In this document: positions 23,231-32,023 of the stretch, piece after piece
Numbering within the stretch: the first letter of the stretch is position 1
Layout of the letters: each line of letters starts with the position of its first letter
Source of the DNA: Apodospora peruviana
Taxonomy: Eukaryota > Ascomycota > Sordariomycetes > Sordariales > Lasiosphaeriaceae
NCBI GenBank assembly: GCA_033439685.1
Contig: JAUEDM010000001.1
Span: forward strand, 3,844,001-3,908,000
Length of the DNA: 64,000 nucleotides
Reading direction: 5' to 3'
Program-made: the position numbers and the translations under genes
The notes under the pieces: model-generated
What the model was told of the DNA's origin: nothing
The model's input: only the letters and a program-made list of their open reading frames with translations
The model's database searches: none

Positions 23231-24134
23231 CTAAAACTGCACCCTTCTCTTCCGCCCCGTAAACTTGGACGTCGCCTTGACAATCTTGCCCTTCCTCTCC
23301 ATCTGCTCCTTCTTCTTGATAATCCACGCCTTGCTCCCCTTCTTAATCTCGCCCTTACCTCCTTTCTCCCCCTTTTTCCTGTTATCAAGCACATCCACCC
23401 CGTCCATGCCGTCCACCACGTCCGCGATATCTTTGCTCCCCGTCGCGTTCCCACCAACAGTCAACACGAGATACAGCTTGACGTTCTTGGTCTCGGGATC
23501 ATCCTCCAGCAGACCGGCCCCAAAGCCGGCCTTGACCGCCGCCGAGGTGATCATCTGTTTTTGGACGTCGTTCTTGGGATAAAATTGACACACGGCCCTG
23601 CCGCCGCGTTTCAGCGACGAGTACAAGCCGTTAAAGAAGCGCGACAGCCGGCCGGCGGGCGACGTCTCGCTGCTCTCGGCATTGCACAACCACTGGATCG
23701 CAGAGATACTGATCGCTGCGTCGAATGTGCCGGGGCGGAAGGGGACGCCCTGTCCGATGTCTGCCAGCAGCAGGTCGCCCTCGACGTCGCGCTGGAGGGC
23801 CACGTCCAGCATCGAGGCGCTGATGTCCATGCCGACCCAGACATGCGGGCCGCCTTCTTCGGGCGGAACCTGGGAGAGGATTTCGCCCGAGAGGCCGCTG
23901 CCGCAGCCTACGTCGAGGATCAGGGAGGGGAATTTTAGGTCGAGGAGCTCGAGGGCGCGCTGGGTCATGGACGCTTGGATGTTTTGGATTCGGGACGAGG
24001 TGGTATACTTGCGCGCTTCTGTGTCGTCGTAGTGCACGTCGGCCGCGCTGGAACAAACTGTGTTAGTGGAGGACGTAGGTAAAAGCGGGTTTGGTGGTGG
24101 AGAGGACTCACAGGGTATCCTCGGGGCGCGACAT
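23231..24134 (-). CDS. BUD23: 18S rRNA (guanine-N7) methyltransferase BUD23
   Basis: Exons 24134-24112 and 24047-23231 on the minus strand; 279 residues. It methylates a conserved guanine of 18S rRNA at N7 during 40S subunit maturation, working with Trm112. The N-terminus MSRPED..LAADVHYDD is typical of the family. SAM motif I is LDVGCGSGLSG, followed by VGMDIS, the DIGQGVPFRPGTFDAAISISAIQWLCN core and YPKND. The C-terminus has the basic WBSCR22-type tail (GSKAWIIKKKEQMERKGK to GRKRRVQF). Exon 1 is just 23 nt; intron 24048-24111 (GTGAGT..CAG) restores the expected N-terminal sequence. Divergent from SVP26 (581 bp between starts). Confidence 0.96.
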
Positions 24135-24715
24135 GATTCCAGGCGGTGGTGGTGGTTGCGGTCAGTAGAAAGATAGATTTAGGAGTGTCGAGTGAGGATG
24201 GTCGGAGTCGAAGTGCGACTCACGGCGGGGCGGGCTCTTTCGGTGATCCTATAATCTTGAAAAAACTCGGACGGACAGAAATTCGTAGGAAGCTCGCTAC
24301 TGTCGTTTTTGTTTCATTTGCGACTGTTCTGTTTCTCTTCAATTGACCTATTTCTTTCGGTGACGACGTTGAGGGCCGAAATATCTCCAATAATTTTTGA
24401 CGATTGTGGGGATGAGAAGAGAGGGTTGTTATCTTATCTCCTTATCGATAAGCTTCAGTGCATTACACTTTGTAAATTCTTTAGTGGTGGGGTTTGGACT
24501 GGACACGTTCCCGCCCACCCTTGACGCGTCTCTTTTCCATCCAGCACCCCCCTTGCAGATGATCCAAGAATTATTAGGGGAAACTTAAACTGGACACGTC
24601 AAAGCGCATGCCACCATCACCACCACAACCTCCACGACTACCATCCCTCCGCCCTGCCATGAGTTTCCACCTAAAATAGTCCGATATCAGACAACACAAA
24701 AGAAGTCCCGTCAAG
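24135..24715. promoter_or_regulatory. Shared divergent promoter region, BUD23 / SVP26
   Basis: 581 bp between the two start codons, with no coding frame of quality. It must hold both promoters. A C/A-rich leader (CACCATCACCACCACAACC, about 24610-24630) sits before SVP26. No specific factor site is claimed. Confidence 0.5.
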
Positions 24716-25466
24716 ATGTGGATTCTGCCGCTGGTGGGCTACCTCGGCTCCATCGTGGGCTTTTGCTTTCTGACGCTTGCCATCGCGTCCGGGCTCTACT
24801 ACCTGTCGGAGCTGGTCGAGGAGCACACCGTCATCGCGAAGCGTTTCCTCACCAAACTGATCTACACCATCATGGTGCTGCAGCTGCTGCTGTGCGTGGT
24901 CGACAGGTTTCCCTTTCTTCTGACCGCGCTCGGTATCGTTTCGCATATTGTCTACCTGGGCAACATGCGCCGGTTTCCGTTTGTCAAGCTTACGGACCCA
25001 TTATTCTTGGCATCGTGTGGTAAGGGACAACCAAAACCCCCCTTTCGTCGAAAAAGGGGGTGGATGGATAGTAGCTGACTCTTTTGGTGTACGTTTAGTG
25101 CTCGTCCTGCTCAACCACTACGTCTGGTTCAAGCACTTCTCCCGCCACCAGGAGCGCGCATACCAAAACATGTCCTCGTACTACGACACCCCGTCCGACA
25201 TCCCCACCTTCACCGAGATCGCATCCTACTTTGGCCTGTGCATCTGGCTTGTCCCGTTTGCGCTGTTTGTTAGTCTTTCAGCTAGCGACAATGTCCTGCC
25301 GACCATGGGCAGCGAGCCGTCGTCGTCGTCGGTGGGGGGTGGGGATTCTTCTAAAAAGTCGCGGCGAGGCCAAGGCATGGCCAAGGCGCTGGTGGACAGT
25401 GTGCTTTCCGGCATTGGCGAGATCGGGGCCATGTCGGGGTGGAACAGGTCTGAGGATCGGCTATAG
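24716..25466 (+). CDS. SVP26: SVP26/TEX261-family ER-Golgi cargo adaptor
   Basis: Exons 24716-25019 and 25099-25466; 223 residues. Known role: Svp26 is a multispanning protein of early Golgi and COPII vesicles that sorts type II mannosyltransferases. Four hydrophobic spans are visible: residues about 5-28 (LVGYLGSIVGFCFLTLAIASGLYY), 48-65, 68-85 and, after the intron, the LCIWLVPFALFVSLSAS span. Family features include SELVEEHTVIAKR and NHYVWFKHFS. The C-terminal tail is Ser/Lys-rich and less conserved. Intron 25020-25098 (GTAAGG..TTTAG) joins LASC to VLVLLNHYVWF. The length matches yeast Svp26 (228). Confidence 0.95.
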
Positions 25467-25778
25467 CGGGCAGCAAAAATAATGATGTCATGTCACAGCG
25501 AGGCAGATGGCAATCTACCTGGAACTGGCGTTTAAGTGGTGCGTTTTGTATGGTTTAATTGGGGAATCCGAGTAAGTTGCGCTTATGATGCCCCTTCTGC
25601 TTTGAAGCTGACGAGGTGCCCAGGTATAAACTCATCATATGAAACCCGTCATTGCTATGATGAAAGTAATAGCTAAGGTATCTAGAAAGGCGCCTCTCTC
25701 AGCGGGAACAGCGGAATTTGTGTTCTCAGAAATCATGCATATTCATAACTCGTATCTCAACTTTGTTAATAGCTGTGT
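25467..25778. other. Short convergent intergenic region
   Basis: 3' flanks of SVP26 and the next minus-strand gene; nothing seen. Confidence 0.5.
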
Positions 25779-26447
25779 TCATGCCTCGGTATCAAGCTCG
25801 TCCCAGGCCACCTCTATCAGCTGATGCTGGACAGGCACATCGATTCTTCTCCCATCAAACCCCGGAAAAGCTAAACTGAAATTAGAAATCGCTTTATTGG
25901 CCACGACACTTTGTCTGGGCGGAACGACGGGCGTCCGCCGCATCTCCTCGAACGTCAGCTTCCGATGTCTCTCCTTCTCCGTCAAGACCTCCTGCAGTGT
26001 CTCCAGTCTGTCGATCCTGAGACACTCGCATTCCGCTTCACTGCCGTGGACGCACCCCTGTTCGATTCGTCGACGTGCTGCGGCTGCTGCCTCCGAAGCC
26101 GCGGTTGTGTGCGATGGTGTCAGAACGGTCACGGAAGCGGTTGACGAAGTGGCATTGGTTTGTCGAGAGAGCCGTTCTACCACCATATCGCCGGCGACCT
26201 CCAGGGAGGTTGATTGAGAAGTGGCTGTGGAGAAGATGGCAGATGATCTTTCTGCTACGGCTGTTTCATTCAACTCTTCGGATCCGCCAGAGGAAATGCT
26301 GCTGGCGGCTGGAGATCCGGGCGGTGACATGCCGTCAATGATTGCGGTAGAGAGGATGGTGATGCGGATGTCTTGCTCGACCGTATACCAGGTGATCTTG
26401 TTGACTGGATGGGGATATCTGATTGTGTAGGATGATGGCATGATCAT
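25779..26447 (-). CDS. Hypothetical protein
   Basis: A single frame of 222 residues from ATG (26447; a second ATG in frame at 26441) to TGA. The N-terminus (SSYTIRYPHPVNKITWYTVEQDIRITIL) looks folded. The centre is Ser/Thr/Ala-rich and low in complexity. Then comes a helical segment (AAAAARRRIEQG, RIDRLETLQEVLTEKERHRKLTFEEM), ending in a short ordered tail. There is no signal peptide, membrane span or known motif. Codon choice resembles that of the neighbours and there is no competing frame, so I think it is real, but nothing can be said about function. Confidence 0.6.
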   Translation of the reverse strand: MIMPSSYTIRYPHPVNKITWYTVEQDIRITILSTAIIDGMSPPGSPAASSISSGGSEELNETAVAERSSAIFSTATSQSTSLEVAGDMVVERLSRQTNATSSTASVTVLTPSHTTAASEAAAAARRRIEQGCVHGSEAECECLRIDRLETLQEVLTEKERHRKLTFEEMRRTPVVPPRQSVVANKAISNFSLAFPGFDGRRIDVPVQHQLIEVAWDELDTEA

Positions 26448-28132
26448 TCGAGAGGGACTTGACGCACCGGCGCTGTCATGAGTGAACTGGCTATCGGGGT
26501 TGCCGAGTTACCCTTCCTTCCTTTCCCACAACTCTGTGTGTGTGTGTGTGTGTGCTATTGCACGTTGGTGTATCCTTTGATTTTTGAAGGAGAGACCGTG
26601 ACGGGCCGGTTGGTGGGAACACACCGCAAGTCCTTTGAAAACTTGCCGCTTTTCGTACACAGCACGGGCGGGTATTTTTGTGTGCATGTGCTTGTAGCAT
26701 CACGAAGAAGACGAGGGGGAGAAACCGGACGGCTGGCGGGTATAAATGGCAAGCAAACACTGCCCAAAACCCAACAGACAAGGAAATGGGCAGGTGGGTG
26801 GACGGCCGCTCCGGCAGCCCAAACAGAGCCGCAGCCAGTGAGCGAGGATGCTGAAGACCCAACGACGAATAAACATATGTGTTTGCAGCACGACTGAATC
26901 GGTCCCGTGGCGACCCGCAGCAACAGCAGTCTTAAACCGTCAGTCCATCGATAATCCGCTTCGTTCGCTGTGCCGACACCCGTCATGTCTGTCAACGTGG
27001 CGTCCGGCCCGTCCGTTTCGATCTCCACTGCCAAGGCAGGGTAACCCGCAGGACCTTGTGTTGCGCCACAAATGTCTGCGATACGTCGAGGGGAGCGGCC
27101 GGCTGGCAAGAGAAGGAGAAGTGTGGATTCACACAGGCGGGTGGTACGATGTTGTGTCTCCCAAACGTAGTAAATCGTGAGGGAAACTGAGGATGAGCAA
27201 ACCAGATTGCACACTAGTAGAGCGATCGGGACGAAGGTCCACTAGTCTTTGTGTCCTTCCACCAGTTACGGCATGCAGCTCATTAACTACCTGTAGACAG
27301 CTCAGTCAGATCCTGCAGTCCGTCGGCTGTTTGTATACTCTGGTTAACCACCGGTTATCCTTCCGGGCCCGGCTGGCCGAAGAAACACGAGCATGTTTGT
27401 CACGTTGGGCGAGTTCAAGGTATTTTCAGTGTCACCAGTAAGTAGGTCGGCGGTGACGGGCCTGAGCATCGGTCATCCGCGGTTCAACAGCGTTTATGAT
27501 TTTTATCATGGACATAATGTTTGCTTTCCTCCCATCCTTGGTATTCGTTCCACGTACAGATGTACGGTGATACCACCAAATATCCTGATAAAACTTAAAC
27601 CCTAGCTCGTGTTGTATCAATGTAAACATTCAGCTGCTAGATCCAAGTATACAAAACGAATGGCGTCCCTAATAAGCTCATTATCAGGCCTCCGTCCACT
27701 TGAACATTGGGCACCGAACCGACAAACCATCTGACCACTCTATCATCTGCCTTTTCGGGTTCAACTTGACAGCTCCGGCGTGAGCTAAAAGTACTACTAA
27801 TACCTTGCCATAGGCTCGCTTAACAGCCCCTTTTCAGACCCGTTAGGCGCGTCTGCATATATTGTGTCTGTCTCTGTTTTCTTTTCGTCTTACTATCGAT
27901 CCCGACCTGGTTACACTACAGCTCCTCGATCCGGTGCTGCAGGCGTCTGACGTCTGGCTTGTGCCATGCGTACCAGGAATAAAGGTGATTAGGGTAACAA
28001 GTATGAAATCCATCCCAGAGGCTGCGAACAGAATAAACAGTGATCGAAACCGTCGAAATAGACATAAAACCAATGGACCTTTGAGTAGAGTGTCCCGAAA
28101 TATCAAAGTAACTACCGGCCTACCTACCTTAC
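26448..28132. other. Intergenic, no gene seen
   Basis: 1.7 kb with a (TG)10 microsatellite and only low-quality frames on both strands. The right part precedes the 3' end of the decayed epimerase gene and carries an ACCTACCTTACCT cluster (28121-28133). Confidence 0.5.
26535..26554. repeat. (TG)10 microsatellite
   Basis: Ten perfect TG units. Confidence 0.95.
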
Positions 28133-29164
28133 CTATCCCCAGAGTGCTCCATCCGGGGGACGCATGGTTGATCCCTCGTAAACAAGCGGAACCTCGCGGT
28201 CCTGGTCGAGAAGTAGAGGTCCGTCGAGATCAACGTAGTCAGCATGATTTGCCAGTAATAGTGCTGGCGCCATGGCAAGCAAGGTGCCCACGGTGCTACC
28301 AACCATGATGCCAAATCCGAATGACCTCGCCTGCAGGACGGTCTCCAGAGCTTCGGTGAGACCACCGGCCTTGTCAAGCTTCACGTTCACAGCATCGTAG
28401 CGATCTTTTAACTCGGCTAGCTCTCGTCCGTCTCGTATGCTCTCATGGGCGCAGATCTGGATCGTCTGCGCAAAGTGGGCGAGAGCCTCATCCGAGCCAG
28501 CCGGCAGTGGCTGCTCGATCAGTTTGACGTCGGCTTCGTGGCAAGCCGCAAGCAGCGAGGGGAGGTCTTTAGCCGTTCAGTACTCGTTGGCATCGACGAT
28601 TAGCTTTGCGGAGGGTGCCGCCTTTCGCACGGCCTGGAGGCGGGCTTCGTCGCCGTCCCCGCCGAGTTTGACTTTGAGAAGAGGGCGAGTTGCCTCCCGC
28701 GCGGCCTCCATAGCCATGACGACCGGCTCATCCAGGGAGATTGTAAACGCCGTGACTGGCTCGGACCAGCCAAGGCCGGCCTGTTGAAAACAGAGGCGCC
28801 CACTCCGCTTCGCCTCGAGATTCCAGAGGGCGCAGTTAATGGCGTTTCGCGCGGCTCCTAGCGGAAGCAGCTTCTGTAGATGCTCCCGATCCGGGAATCG
28901 CTCCACGAGACAGGCCAACTTCTCGATCGCAGCCATGACGTTATCTACCGTTTCGCCGTACCGATCTGATGGTACGCACTCCCCTCGGCCCGTTGTGTCG
29001 CCCGAACGTAACGTGGCCGTCACCACGTGTGCCTCCGTTCTAGTCCCGTGGGAAGTTGTGAAGTTACCATTGAAGAGGAACGTTTCTGCTTTGCAGGTTA
29101 ATTTCATGCAGTCGGTCATTGTGCGTTCTCGATTATTCGAGCTCTGTAAATGGCTGGGGTTCAT
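28133..29164 (-). pseudogene. L-Ala-D/L-Glu (dipeptide) epimerase-like gene broken by an in-frame TGA
   Basis: A 344-codon reading frame of the enolase superfamily (muconate-lactonising subgroup), intact except for one TGA at 28579-28577 (codon 196). It lies straight after VDANEY, where the family usually has W, so TGG-to-TGA is the simplest change. The frame continues without shift to TAG at 28133. Visible family marks: the KVK acid/base lysines (LLKVKLGGDGDE), VDAN metal-ligand Asp, LIEQPLP ligand Glu, and NVKLDKAGGLTEA with the second catalytic Lys. The third metal ligand, Asp in the usual ADES motif, is His here (ICAHES). Two lesions together point to a gene no longer under selection. A sequencing error could explain the stop but not the His. 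Possible starts are 29164 or 29119. Confidence 0.8.
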
Positions 29165-29677
29165 GATTTTAGCAAAGGAAATGCAGGTTGGTGTGCATTT
29201 AAAGACAAAAAGAAGCGTCGACGCTTCTCGTTTTATGAAAATTCCTCGTCCAAATTCAGGTGACTTGTTGTCTGTAGGATACGGGTTATATACATGAATA
29301 CCCCCATTAATTGTCCAGTACCGAATAGAGCACCGCCGCTTCGAAACGACCGACAGCCGGTTATGTTCACTTTATCAGAATTTCCACAAGAATGTCGCAT
29401 TGCAGCTAGGTAGGTAGGTAGGTAGACATGACAGCCGACACGCCTCAACTGGACGCCACCAATACCAACCACGTGAATTTCCTGACAAATGCACGGCGGT
29501 ATCATGCCGCACCCTATCAAATGGGAAACCGATCACTTGGAAATGAAGGGACTCGACACCCCACGCATGATGGCCGCTGCCTGCATGTGCTCATGGGGAA
29601 CCACCAATCCGGGGCGGGCGAGACCTTTGGCAGTTAAATATGCCTTATCCTTGTCACCGCTACCGCGATGCAGATGA
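29165..29677. other. Intergenic; (GGTA)n repeat, possible gene remnants
   Basis: Contains four AGGT/GGTA units at 29407-29424. A short frame from 29428 (begins MTADTPQLDATNTNHVNF) may be a fragment of the damaged gene to its right, but this is not certain. Confidence 0.4.
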
Positions 29678-29994
29678 TGTTCAATGCTGGATTATATTAT
29701 GGCCTCGGTACAGCAAGTTATCCGCCGCACCAAGTACACAACATACGTGGCAATCTTCATGTGCCTCTGGCTGTTCACCGCTTACAGCATCTTATACATC
29801 TAATTACCCGGGGGCCTCCGGGCGACGGCGACGTTGAGATTCCTATCTGCCAGGGCCTGTACGACCCGGACTACCGCGTTGCGTTCCACATCGTGGGCGC
29901 CAGCCTCCTCGCAGTCCTTCCCTTCGCGACGTGGTCCTCGACCTTCAAGGCCAACAGTGAGCTGGACGGCGAAGAAGCTGAGCAGACCACCTGA
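29678..29994 (+). pseudogene. Frameshifted remnant of a membrane-protein gene
   Basis: Two membrane-like segments lie in different frames. In the frame of 29702 the stretch TKYTTYVAIFMCLWLFTAYS is a clear transmembrane helix that runs into a TAA after SILYI (about 29801). In the frame of 29803 the sequence continues LITRGPPGDGDVEIPICQGL and YRVAFHIVGASLLAVLPFAT (a second helix) to TGA at 29994. No GT..AG intron joins the two frames plausibly over this short distance, so a one- or two-base indel near 29785-29803 is likely. The family is not identifiable from about 100 residues. Confidence 0.35.
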
Positions 29995-30182
29995 CTGTTT
30001 ACCTCCCGCTTTGCCTCTTGAAGGCGCGAATTATGATAGTGGGTAGAGCTGCGAGGTTGGGTATGCATCGTAATAGACAGTATGACCTTGTGGAGACATA
30101 GAGTTGAGTAAACTTGACAATCTTTTGTGCTTGTTTATGACTGCATAGGTGGTAGGTAGACCGTAGGGGTAATAAATTACCA

Positions 30183-30740
30183 CTATATGTACGCACATCT
30201 TGGAAACTTCGCATACACAACACTCCTACTATCTTCCCCATTATCGTGACCATGCTTCTTGCCCCCAGAAAGAATCCCCACGCAATGTTCCATATGCTTG
30301 AGGCTACCCGTATAAGCATCAATCATCTTCATCTGTTCCCCAGCCCGAACGACCAGAGTCCGGTGCAACCTCTTCCATACATAGGCGCAGTGGACAGGGT
30401 GCCACCCGGCAGCCGTGTAGACATGCGAGAACTCGCCCCTGCCAACGTCCTCCAGAGTGACTTTTGTCCCGTTCTCCAGCTCCCACGGCCAGTCCGCGTC
30501 CCGTCCGCGGTGCATGAGTTTTTCATCTGCCGCGTCCGCCTCGGAGAGAGCCTCAGGCGGTAGCCACGCGTGGAGGACGAGCGAGAAGCGGCACTTCTTC
30601 TCCCGCGCGACGTGGGCGGAGTTTCCGCAGTTGCCGTTGAACCAGTCCGCTGGCAGGCCCGTGCCCGGGTCGAAGTGGAGGGTTTCGTCGGTCTGGGAGA
30701 ACGGGAGGTAACATGTCGTTCGGGGCAATAGAATGCCCAT
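30183..30740 (-). CDS. UstYa-like (DUF3328-like) protein with two HxxHC motifs, no N-terminal anchor
   Basis: 185 residues from the first ATG (30740). The diagnostic signature is two HxxHC motifs about 35 residues apart: HPVHCAYVWKR and HMEHCVGIL, as in UstYa-family oxidases of fungal ribosomal peptide pathways and in a broader group of fungal membrane proteins (CGN..AREKKCRFSLVLHAWLPPE upstream fits the latter). Members normally start with a cytosolic tail and one transmembrane helix; neither is present here, and the 500 bp upstream show no exon that could supply it. The frame stays open upstream only to 30758. The gene is therefore either 5'-truncated or encodes a soluble variant. Biochemical role unknown. 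Confidence 0.65.
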   Translation of the reverse strand: MGILLPRTTCYLPFSQTDETLHFDPGTGLPADWFNGNCGNSAHVAREKKCRFSLVLHAWLPPEALSEADAADEKLMHRGRDADWPWELENGTKVTLEDVGRGEFSHVYTAAGWHPVHCAYVWKRLHRTLVVRAGEQMKMIDAYTGSLKHMEHCVGILSGGKKHGHDNGEDSRSVVYAKFPRCAYI

Positions 30741-31560
30741 TTCCAATTCATTAGTCAATGATCACCCCCTAGTCGAAAAAGAAACGGAGCAACCGCCCTT
30801 TCTTCTAACCCCTTCGTTGACTCTGGGGGTCTAATTCTGGACCGCTGGGAGCTGCCCATAACATTAATCTTCAATACCTTCCTCAGGGGCCCTACCACTC
30901 TCCAGTCTAGCTCGAGATAATGCTAGTGTGTGAGGTTTGATCACCAGGGCATGTGGTGGGGGTTGGCTGTCGGCTGGGTGTAAGTGATAAGCCTTTTGCC
31001 GACGGCACGCTGATAAGGCCGTCGGCTGGTCCCTACCCGAAGCTGAATATCGAGCCCAGCTGCAACTTATACCTTATTCTATCCGAGCCGGTCAATCAGG
31101 CCCTCTTGCCAGCTTGAGTATACATATAATGATCTCTGGTCTGCCTTATCTCGTGGCGTTACACATGACCAGATGTCCCTGTTAGTGCCATTATTGCCGC
31201 CTTGAAGGATTCAGTTAGTATTGATGCTGGGCACCTTGGGATCAGTCTAGGTGGTTTGGCTCTGTATTCGGAATCTCGAACTGTTTGACCATGTAGTGAT
31301 GTTGTTCCTAGCTAGGGACGTCACAATTAGCTGTGTTGCTAGAAGAGGGGGGGGGGGGGGGGGGGGGGGGCAGAGGAAGACAAGAATAAAGTACTTAAAC
31401 TGTTCGTGGTACGCCCCAGATGAAGGGTTTGTTCAGTTCCAACTTGCAGCATAGACTTCCTCTGGCAGACAGCTTGAAAGTACCCTCCTCTCTCCAGCCC
31501 CTGCACAGGGTATCAGGTATCTTAGGCCACCACCAGCCCATCACAGACCTCAAAACCATC
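30741..31560. other. Intergenic with a G24 homopolymer
   Basis: No gene seen. It contains a 24-G tract and, toward the right end, the leader of the Cys-rich secreted-protein gene. Confidence 0.55.
31347..31370. repeat. G24 homopolymer
   Basis: Twenty-four uninterrupted G residues; the longest mononucleotide run in the window. Confidence 0.95.
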
Positions 31561-32023
31561 ATGCGTCTCTTTTAAGTCCGAAACCGCCGCCGTTGCCTTG
31601 GGCGCACTTTTGCTCCTCGAGCCAACCATTACCCACGCCTTCCTGGCCACGTGCTTTACCGGGAGAGACTGCACCGGCTCACAGGGCGCAATCGTTGGTG
31701 CCGATTACGAACTATGCATCAACGTCGTGGGCCGCAAGTCCTGGCGCCTCTGGGGCCACCAGGGACCCGGCGGCGGACCCGGCAAGATTCGCTACACGGG
31801 GTGCCTAAACTGCAAGTCCAACTGCGACGGCTACACCTGCCAGAGCAAGTACGTTGGGCAAGGCAACAGCTGCTGGAATCTGAATCCCGACAACTATCCC
31901 GGTGCCTTCTTCTATGCTTGTCCCGCCTGCTCGTGCTTGATTGGGAAGAGAGACAACGGTACGGAGGAGGCGCTTTCGGAGGATCTCAAGGAAAGGAAGG
32001 TGGCGAAGGACTTGATTTCGTAG
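31561..32023 (+). pseudogene. Small Cys-rich secreted protein gene with a 1-bp frameshift at its start
   Basis: The long frame (open to TAG at 32023, about 141 codons) codes a hydrophobic signal-like segment (LGALLLLEPTITHAF) followed by a compact domain with 11 cysteines (for example CLNCKSNCDGYTC and CPACSC) and a charged tail. It has no ATG at its start. An ATG with good context at 31561 reads four codons and meets TAA in CTCTTTTAAG; dropping one T from the TTTT run would put that ATG in the signal-peptide frame. So the gene is inactivated by a single inserted T, or the base is a sequencing error. Function unknown; small secreted Cys-rich proteins of this type are often effector candidates, which is inference only. 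Confidence 0.65.

Noticed and set aside
28577..28579. TGA as a selenocysteine or programmed read-through codon
   Set aside because: Ascomycetes lack the selenocysteine machinery, the context TGA-ACG is not a known read-through signal, and a second lesion lies downstream.
28133..29164. RIP (repeat-induced point mutation) as the cause of epimerase decay
   Set aside because: The nonsense change is not in a CpA context and the rest of the gene is not AT-skewed.
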